Below are positions 44,174 through 50,130 of a DNA stretch of 50,130 nucleotides, piece by piece. How positions within the stretch are numbered: position 1 is the stretch's first letter; every line of letters starts with the position of its first letter. Under the pieces are notes generated by a model. It had not been told where the DNA came from, ran no database searches, and was given only the letters and a program-made list of their open reading frames with translations. Both the position numbers and the translations under genes were made by a program. Source of the stretch: Lachnospiraceae bacterium UBA7188 (GTDB lineage: Bacteria; Bacillota; Clostridia; Lachnospirales; Lachnospiraceae); NCBI GenBank assembly GCA_002490995.1, contig DKVC01000235.1, positions 11,447-61,576 of the forward strand, read 5' to 3'.

Positions 44174-44207
44174 TAGTTTTCCTTCATTTTCCCATATGGG
44201 ATTATCA

Positions 44208-44249
44208 GCCTGCGGCCGCTGCCGGCTCTGCGGCACAGCTTCCGCAGGC
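44208..44249 (-). other. GC-rich hairpin after the 86-aa gene
   Basis: GCCTGCGG/CCGCAGGC 8-bp stem with an inner GCCGC/GCGGC stem; no T-run follows. Perhaps a weak terminator or an mRNA 3' stabiliser. Confidence 0.4.
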
Positions 44250-44277
44250 AGAATTTCAACTGCACGTTCCATCCCCG

Positions 44278-44538
44278 TCACGGCACCCAGGTAGGCTTCT
44301 GATCCTTATGCGTGAAATTCTGCAGCCTGGCTTCACAGTCCGCCAACTGCCTCTCATAATGCGCTTTCTGCTTCTCGGACAGCTTCCCCTCCTCCAGAAA
44401 TGTGCCAAAAAGCGCTTCAAATTCCTTCAGGTTCAGCTGTGCCGCATCCTTGTAATTATTCTCGAAATTCATCTGTATTCGTTCCAGTTTCTCGTCCAGG
44501 CGCCTGGCGGCATCAGCCTTTTTTCGAAATATAAACAT
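44278..44538 (-). CDS. Small helical hypothetical protein
   Basis: 86 aa, highly charged and helical, probably a coiled coil (DEKLERIQMNFENNYKDAAQ and EKQKAHYERQLADCEARLQN). No signal peptide or membrane helix. CGAGGAGGG lies about 5 nt before the ATG, which supports real translation. I do not recognise the family. Lies between the GtrII-like gene and the S1 gene on the same strand, 83 nt after the former. Confidence 0.65.
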   Translation of the reverse strand: MFIFRKKADAARRLDEKLERIQMNFENNYKDAAQLNLKEFEALFGTFLEEGKLSEKQKAHYERQLADCEARLQNFTHKDQKPTWVP

Positions 44539-44621
44539 CTGCTCCCTCCTCGTATAACATTTTCCGTACTGTCACATCAGTTAACCGTTATCGCCTGTCT
44601 CCGGAGTCCATATTTCCTTTA

Positions 44622-46124
44622 TCAGTGAAAATTCACAATTATCCTTGTTCCATTCAGATAGCAGGAATAGACGGAATTCCGCAGCACAGGCTCCTCCGAC
44701 TGAATTACCTCCCAGTCCGATTCATCATTGCCTGCAATGGTCAGATCGTGCTGCAGGTAATGATACAGCCAGACTCCTCCGATCCAGGTATCATTGTCCA
44801 GGTATACGGGAATCAGTTCATTCATAAATGGGTATTTCGCACATATTTTCTGAACCTGTCTGGCTTTCGGCGGCTGTCCGATAAAAGAAACCGACTGAAA
44901 CCCGCTGCTCCCATTTATGCTCTCCAAATCATGGGCAATATGGTATACAAGGTATTTCTGATATTCGTCCTGGCTTTTCAGGGCATTTCCGTAAGAGTAC
45001 ATAAAAGTATAATGAAAAAACACACATGCCGCGGTCAGCACAATGGCAGCCCTGCGCAACTTTCCGTATTTTCTGCAGAAGAACAGCAGCATAATCCCAA
45101 CATACAAAAGAGAGACTCCGAATGCGATTAATATCCTGCTCCTCATCGTCAATGAAGAAAGCACCATCAGCGGCAGAAAGGTGAAGACAGCCACCAGTAC
45201 CGGGGATGCCAAAAGGAAGACCGCTCCCACAGCTTTAGCGCCGCCCTTTTTATGGCTGTCCGTGAGATACATATACGTAACCGATCCCACCGCCCCCAGG
45301 CAGAAAAGCAGCAGAACTGCCTGATTCAACCGGGAAACTCCATCCAGATACCCTTTTATATAACGGCAGGCATCCACTATATTGCCAAATACAATTTTGA
45401 CGAAATCCGGGGAAAAACCAACGACACGAGAAGCTTCATACCGCCAGTCCGTATTGCTCACATACCTGCCGGCAATAAACAATTTGTAAAACAGTGCTCC
45501 CGTCCCGATTCCGGTGATTCTCCAGGCTCCGCTTACTGCCGCCTTTCTCACACCCAAAACCATATAAAAAAGGTGAATCAGAAACAGTGCAGCACTCAGC
45601 CCAATCACCGCCTGATACAGGGACATAATTGCGATTCCAGCAAGAAAGGACCAGATAAACTGCCGGATGCCCGACATGGCATCCGGCATGGCAAAAATCA
45701 GAAACGGTAAACTTAACGCAGAAAACATGATAATGCTGTCAAATCTGTACGATATATTTACCATTGCGAAAGGGTTGGTAATGACAAACAGTAAAATACA
45801 AATCAGAAGGATTTCGTCATAAACGGAATCCAGGTTGGCTTTCGCATACAGAACCAGCACATATGATAAAAAGAATACCGATAAAATCAGCGGCAGCGGT
45901 GCAATATCCGAGACAGGCTCTCCCCCGCAGAGAAACAGCATCAATGCCTCCCCCAGGGGTCTTCCGTCACCGCTCCAGCCTGTAGCGCCGTACAAAGAAC
46001 GTGCCAGATCATCGTTATAATACATATTCGCCAGTACAACAGGAAAAATATATAATAAGCTTAGAAATACCAGTTTGATATACAAAACACCATATCGCTT
46101 ATCCAGTTTATACCATCTTTCCAT
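44622..46124 (-). CDS. GtrII-like membrane glucosyltransferase domain protein
   Basis: 500 aa with about ten to eleven membrane helices. The first extracytoplasmic loop carries NMYYNDDLARSLYGATGW followed by DGRPLGEALM, the acidic-residue pattern typical of the glucosyltransferase domain family related to phage GtrII. Such enzymes move glucose from a lipid carrier to cell-surface polymers. The C-terminal about 120 residues are soluble and outside. No flippase or GtrB gene is adjacent. Lies 31 nt after the S41 protease gene. Confidence 0.8.
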   Translation of the reverse strand: MERWYKLDKRYGVLYIKLVFLSLLYIFPVVLANMYYNDDLARSLYGATGWSGDGRPLGEALMLFLCGGEPVSDIAPLPLILSVFFLSYVLVLYAKANLDSVYDEILLICILLFVITNPFAMVNISYRFDSIIMFSALSLPFLIFAMPDAMSGIRQFIWSFLAGIAIMSLYQAVIGLSAALFLIHLFYMVLGVRKAAVSGAWRITGIGTGALFYKLFIAGRYVSNTDWRYEASRVVGFSPDFVKIVFGNIVDACRYIKGYLDGVSRLNQAVLLLFCLGAVGSVTYMYLTDSHKKGGAKAVGAVFLLASPVLVAVFTFLPLMVLSSLTMRSRILIAFGVSLLYVGIMLLFFCRKYGKLRRAAIVLTAACVFFHYTFMYSYGNALKSQDEYQKYLVYHIAHDLESINGSSGFQSVSFIGQPPKARQVQKICAKYPFMNELIPVYLDNDTWIGGVWLYHYLQHDLTIAGNDESDWEVIQSEEPVLRNSVYSCYLNGTRIIVNFH

Positions 46125-46155
46125 GCCGCACCCCGCATCATTCCATTTCTCCTTG

Positions 46156-47568
46156 TCATCTCATCTTCTCCCGTAGCACTTCTTTCGCCTTCTCCAGCTG
46201 ATTATCAGGGCGGTCCTCACTGCCATAGTAGGCCTCTCCGTCAAATTCGCATACCACATCCGGCTCAATACCGATGCCGTGAATATTGTTGCCCTCGGGC
46301 GTATAGTAAGCGCTGATGGTAATCTTCGCAGCAGAACCGTCACGGAAGGGGATAATCTGCTGCACAATTCCCTTTCCAAAGGTAGTGGTCCCCACCAGGG
46401 TTCCCAGCTTATAATCCTTGATGGCGCCTGCCATAATCTCGGATGCGCTGGCTGAGTTCATATCGATCAGGACTACCAGCGGCACATCCAGCTTTTTCGT
46501 GCCGTCACAGGTATACTCGGCTCTCTTCCCGTTTTTATCTTCCGTATATACGATCATGCCTTTCGGAAGAATCATTCTGGCCATTTCCACCACGGCATTC
46601 AGGCTTCCGCCGGGATTTGCCCGCAAATCCATAATCAGGCCCTTCATACCGTCCCTCCTTGCCGACGCAAGCGCCTGCTCAAACTGTGAAATGGACACTT
46701 CGTCAAACTCCGTCAGCTGGATGTATGCCATATTGTCTTCCATCATGGTATATTCCACAGTGGGCGTCTCCACCTGTCTGCGGGTGACATTGACTTCCAG
46801 GTAATCCGATGCACCCTCCCGGATGATCGTAAGTGTCACGTCCGTATTTTCCGGTCCCTTAATCATGGAAACCACTTCCGTCAGGCTCATCCCGTAGGTT
46901 GAAACCCCATCCACCTCATAAATCAGGTCATTTGCCCGCAGATCCACCTCCTCGGAAGGGGCGCCGGCAATGGTTCCGCTGATTTTGGGAAGGCTGGTGG
47001 CTTCGTCAAGTCCGATATAGGCTCCGATTCCGTAATATACGCCTTCCGTCTGCTCCATCAGTGCATTCAGCTCCTCTGCGGAATAGTACTCGGAATAAGG
47101 GTCCCCCAACGCGCTCAGCATTCCCCTGTAAATCCCGTCCTGAATCTCCTCATCCGTAACATCATGCAGGTAAAAGTACTGGTCTATGGTTCTCTCCAGC
47201 ATCTGCATCTTGCTCAATGTGGATGAGTTGATGGCTGAATCCTCATCCAGCCCCACTTCCTGCTCTTCCGCCAGTTTTCCGGATTCCACTATGTTCTGCA
47301 CATAGATTCCCAGATAGCAGATTCCCAGCACCAGCAGCGCCCCTGCGATACCTGTGACCATGCCCCCGAAAAACAGCCCCTTGCCGCTGCCCTTTTCCGC
47401 CTTTTCAGGCTTCTTCGGCGGCACCGGGCTCCATGCCGGCTGAGGCGCCGGGTTCATGTTTTGCGGCGGAGCGCTTCTCTGAGGCTCCGGGTTCACGTTT
47501 TGCGGCGGAGTGTTTCTCTGAGGCTCCGTGCCGCTCAAATTGTCAAAATATCCATTATTCTCGTCCAT
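46156..47568 (-). CDS. S41 family C-terminal processing protease (CtpA-like) with PDZ domain
   Basis: 470 aa. A proline-rich cytoplasmic N-terminus of about 50 residues, a membrane helix (about 68-92), a PDZ domain around residues 190-270 (APSEEVDLRANDLIYEVDG), and the protease core with NSASASEIMAGAI (catalytic Ser) and GTTTFGKGIVQ (catalytic Lys). Cleaves envelope proteins outside the membrane. In Firmicutes it is often next to ftsEX and an M23 hydrolase, as here; it may process or remove cell-wall hydrolases. Confidence 0.9.
   Translation of the reverse strand: MDENNGYFDNLSGTEPQRNTPPQNVNPEPQRSAPPQNMNPAPQPAWSPVPPKKPEKAEKGSGKGLFFGGMVTGIAGALLVLGICYLGIYVQNIVESGKLAEEQEVGLDEDSAINSSTLSKMQMLERTIDQYFYLHDVTDEEIQDGIYRGMLSALGDPYSEYYSAEELNALMEQTEGVYYGIGAYIGLDEATSLPKISGTIAGAPSEEVDLRANDLIYEVDGVSTYGMSLTEVVSMIKGPENTDVTLTIIREGASDYLEVNVTRRQVETPTVEYTMMEDNMAYIQLTEFDEVSISQFEQALASARRDGMKGLIMDLRANPGGSLNAVVEMARMILPKGMIVYTEDKNGKRAEYTCDGTKKLDVPLVVLIDMNSASASEIMAGAIKDYKLGTLVGTTTFGKGIVQQIIPFRDGSAAKITISAYYTPEGNNIHGIGIEPDVVCEFDGEAYYGSEDRPDNQLEKAKEVLREKMR
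47440..47530 (-). repeat. Tandem repeat encoding the Pro-rich N-terminus of the S41 protease
   Basis: Two near-identical units of about 42 nt encode EPQRNTPPQNVNP and EPQRSAPPQNMNP, with a partial third (APQPAW). Confidence 0.55.
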
Positions 47569-47616
47569 AATTCCTCCTGTCGTTCCAGCTCCTTAGTCCC
47601 GCATCCTAAAAAATTT

Positions 47617-48918
47617 TTACTTCTTCAGATATCCCCAGGGAGAGACATAGGAACCGTTCAGGCGCACGCTGAAGTGAAGATGGTTGCCGGTGGAGCGCCC
47701 GGTGCTGCCAACGGCGGCGATCGTCGCCCCTTTTGCTACGGCGTCACCTTTCTTCACATACAATGCAGATGCATGCATGTAAATGGTATATAGTCCGTCC
47801 CCATGGTTTATCATAACATAATTACCCATGGTAGCGCTATAGGAAGCTGCTACCACTTCGCCGTCATAGGCAGCATAAATGGCAGTTCCCTTCGGCGACG
47901 CAAAATCCACGCCGTTATGAAACTGCTGCACGCCCAGAGTTGGGTGTATCCTGTTTCCATAATCGTCAGAAACCCGGGTATAGGTCGCCAGCGGGAACTT
48001 GAACATACCGCCGTCATAAGTGATTACCTTGCGGCTCTCCTCAAGCAGCTTCTTTTTTTCCTCCGCCACAGCGGCTTCCAGAAGCTTGATCTCCGACTCC
48101 TGTGCCCTGATTTCCTCTTCAAATTCCCTGATGGCTTTTTCTTTATTATTAATATCCGTTTCATAGCTGATGATATCGCTTCTCTTCTGCTCTATCAATT
48201 CTTCCAGATTCTTCTGCTCTATCTCCACGGACGCCTTTGTCTCATCCAGAATCTCTTTTTCCAGCTCCAGTTCGTCCAGACACAGCTGGACATATTCTCT
48301 GGCTGCCTTGTAATCCTCCCACATCTGCCTGTCATAAGCAGCCATCTTTTCCGCATAATCCATCTTATTCAGAAAACTTCCGAAACTTTCGGACTTCAGC
48401 ATCATATCCAGAATGCTCGGCGTTCCCGTTTCATATACCAGTCTGATACGCACTCCCATGGATACCCGCTGGTCTTCTTCCTTTTCCCGGGCTGCTTCCA
48501 GTTCCGCCTCCGTCACATGAATTTCATCCTCCCTGGCCTCGATTTCACGTTTCAGTCCGGCAATCTTCTGCTCAATCTCTCTCAGACTGCTGTCCAGAGC
48601 CTCCACATAGTTCTTCAGATTCTCTTTCTGGGCTTCCAGGCTCTTCTTGATATCCTGTAAATTACTCAGGCCGTCTTTCAGGCTCTGCTTCTCCTTCTTC
48701 TTTTGGGAGATCTGTTTCTCTTTCTCCTTAATGCTGTCTGAGGTCACTGCAGAAGCAGAAGACGCAGACACTGCCATATTATCCGCTCCCAGGCATAATA
48801 CAAGAGACATGACAAGGCACCAGAGGCTCAAAACCCGTATTCTTTTACCCTCAGGCCGGCAAATATCATGAAATGTGCGTATAAATTTTTCGGTTATACC
48901 TGTAAATAATTTCTTCAT
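47617..48918 (-). CDS. M23 family peptidoglycan hydrolase with coiled coil
   Basis: 433 aa. Signal/anchor helix at about residues 28-50, a long coiled coil (about 60-290) and a C-terminal LytM/M23 domain. The zinc ligands are present: FHNGVDFASPKG (H-x3-D) and GNHLHFSV (H-x-H), so it should be an active endopeptidase and not a degenerate activator. By analogy to PcsB/EnvC-type proteins the coiled coil probably binds FtsX, encoded 11 nt upstream. Confidence 0.92.
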   Translation of the reverse strand: MKKLFTGITEKFIRTFHDICRPEGKRIRVLSLWCLVMSLVLCLGADNMAVSASSASAVTSDSIKEKEKQISQKKKEKQSLKDGLSNLQDIKKSLEAQKENLKNYVEALDSSLREIEQKIAGLKREIEAREDEIHVTEAELEAAREKEEDQRVSMGVRIRLVYETGTPSILDMMLKSESFGSFLNKMDYAEKMAAYDRQMWEDYKAAREYVQLCLDELELEKEILDETKASVEIEQKNLEELIEQKRSDIISYETDINNKEKAIREFEEEIRAQESEIKLLEAAVAEEKKKLLEESRKVITYDGGMFKFPLATYTRVSDDYGNRIHPTLGVQQFHNGVDFASPKGTAIYAAYDGEVVAASYSATMGNYVMINHGDGLYTIYMHASALYVKKGDAVAKGATIAAVGSTGRSTGNHLHFSVRLNGSYVSPWGYLKK

Positions 48919-48929
48919 AATCGCCTGAC

Positions 48930-49874
48930 CTATACATGCAAATGTTTTCTTACAGTCGTAATACTTCCAAGAAACCCAATCCCTACACCCACGGCAAGTG
49001 ACAGCGGCATCAATACGTCGAACACCCTGTCCGCAGGCAGAAAGTCCAGAAAAGTGCTCAATATGGAAAAACTCTCCGTAATGTAGTTCAGCGCATAACT
49101 GTAGAGATGATAAAGCAGTGCTATTGGCAGCGCTGCTCCCGCCAGACCGATCAGCATCCCCTCCAGAACAAAAGGAGACCTGACAAAAAAGTCTGTTGCG
49201 CCAATGTATTTCATAATATTAATCTCCTCGGAACGGACCGATATGCCGATAGCCACCGTATTGCTGATCAGGAAAATGCTCACCGCCAGCAATATGATAA
49301 TAATCCCCATGGACACATAGGCAATCAGGAGATTCGCCCCGCTCAGGGTATCCGCTGTCAGGGCTGAGTGATTTACCTTCCTTACCTCCGGAATGGACTC
49401 CAGCCAGGTAACCAGAGCGCTCTGCATGGACACATCGCTGAGAAAGACTTCATAGCTGTCATCGCCCTTGAACGGATTGTCCAGATAAGCTTTGGACAAT
49501 ACCTCGTAATCCTCCTTAAAATTCTGATTTACCCAGGCCTCCCAGGCTTCCTCATCCGAGATGAAGTTCACCTCTGCCACCTCCGCCCTGTTGGCAATCT
49601 GCCGGCCGATCTCCGCTATCCTCTCATCTGTGGGGAGCTGCGCTTCCGTGTGGCTTTCGCAGAGATCATATTCACTGTGGAAAAATACAGTGACGGAAAC
49701 ACCCTCTTCCGCTTTCAGCACGATATTCTGGAAATTCATTACAACCGCGTAAAACAACCCGAACAGAAACAGGCAGGCGGATATCGTCGCCACCGATGCC
49801 AGAGAATACCATTTATTCCGGAATATATTGACGAAACCCTGGCGGATTGTATAAAACAATGTACTAATCTTCAT
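48930..49874 (-). CDS. ftsX: Cell division protein FtsX
   Basis: 314 aa. Cytoplasmic N-terminus with FYTIRQGFVNIFRNKWYSLAS, first helix, an extracellular domain of about 130 residues, then three helices (VRSEEINIMKYIGATDFFVR between them). It couples FtsE ATPase activity to an outside cell-wall hydrolase. I start it at ATG 49874 with GGGAGG 11 nt upstream inside ftsE; an ATG at 49898 lacks a ribosome site. Overlaps the ftsE end by 11 nt. Confidence 0.93.
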   Translation of the reverse strand: MKISTLFYTIRQGFVNIFRNKWYSLASVATISACLFLFGLFYAVVMNFQNIVLKAEEGVSVTVFFHSEYDLCESHTEAQLPTDERIAEIGRQIANRAEVAEVNFISDEEAWEAWVNQNFKEDYEVLSKAYLDNPFKGDDSYEVFLSDVSMQSALVTWLESIPEVRKVNHSALTADTLSGANLLIAYVSMGIIIILLAVSIFLISNTVAIGISVRSEEINIMKYIGATDFFVRSPFVLEGMLIGLAGAALPIALLYHLYSYALNYITESFSILSTFLDFLPADRVFDVLMPLSLAVGVGIGFLGSITTVRKHLHV

Positions 49875-50130
49875 CGATATATTCGCCTCCCTCTTCATCG
49901 CTGATAATGATGCCCCTCTTCATGGTCACCACACGCTTGTGCATGGCATTAACAATCTCCCGGTTGTGGGTAACCACCAGCACAGTGGTGCCGCTCTGGT
50001 TGATTTCTTCCAGAAGCATCATGATCTCCCAGGAGTTCTTGGGGTCCAGATTACCCGTAGGTTCATCCGCCAGCAGAATGGCAGGCTTATTCACCAGAGC
50101 CCTGGCAAGCGCCACTCTCTGCTGCTCACC
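49864..50130 (-). CDS. ftsE: Cell division ATP-binding protein FtsE (partial, 5' part outside)
   Basis: C-terminal about 88 residues of an ABC ATPase: signature end GEQQRVALARAL, Walker B ILLADEPTGNLD, switch VVTHNREIV. The D-loop and C-terminus GGEYIDED are complete; the Walker A part lies beyond the right edge. ATPase of the FtsEX complex. Confidence 0.92.
   Translation of the reverse strand, partial: GEQQRVALARALVNKPAILLADEPTGNLDPKNSWEIMMLLEEINQSGTTVLVVTHNREIVNAMHKRVVTMKRGIIISDEEGGEYIDED

Overview
The window comes from a low-to-mid GC Firmicute, most likely a gut Lachnospiraceae (Clostridium cluster XIVa). The evidence is clostridial-type ribosome binding sites (AGGAGG), the ftsE-ftsX-M23-S41 order, Ktr and Pot operons, an AAA/PD-(D/E)XK protein of a type abundant in that family, and several large lipoprotein solute-binding proteins. 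No rRNA, tRNA, CRISPR array, integrase or transposase is visible. Genus cannot be told from the sequence alone.

Layout. Positions 1-560 hold a tiny minus-strand holin-like toxin gene with a structured leader, then the promoter of a MATE exporter (563-1897). A plus-strand block follows: potABCD polyamine uptake (2330-6378), ktrB-ktrA potassium uptake (6507-8654) and a solitary HipA-like kinase (8703-10127). From 20398 down to 10157 a ten-gene minus-strand operon encodes an Mrp/Mbh-type cation/proton antiporter: E, F, G, MbhD-like, an MbhE-MnhB fusion, C, then four consecutive ND4/ND5-like subunits. Upstream are a cytidylate-kinase-like gene, an OB-fold lipoprotein and a four-gene sugar-type ABC importer (27604-22694) preceded by an AAA/PD-(D/E)XK gene. 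Next come an SDR oxidoreductase, an anaerobic sulfatase-maturase-type radical SAM enzyme and a GH3 glycosidase.

Positions 34100-37168 encode a RecQ helicase fused to a phosphoribosyltransferase-like domain, abutting a DprA-like gene. The PRTase plus DprA pairing recalls the ShosTA toxin-antitoxin/anti-phage module and is the strongest candidate for an unusual system here. Two tandem giant lipoproteins (propeller-like N-terminus plus solute-binding domain), a YgjV-like protein, an S1-domain RNA-binding protein, a GtrII-like membrane glucosyltransferase and the division/cell-wall cluster S41-M23-FtsX-FtsE complete the window; ftsE runs off the right edge.

Between genes there is a layer of palindromic repeats. 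Three copies share a core beginning AAGACCGCCAGAATTT. Two copies of an AAAGGTAT..GAGTGAGCGC element are present; one is an in-frame insertion inside an antiporter gene and the other lies directly after the dprA-like gene. Most genes are on the minus strand; plus-strand genes are confined to 563-10127. Functional calls rest on reading motifs and family resemblance; no database search was run.
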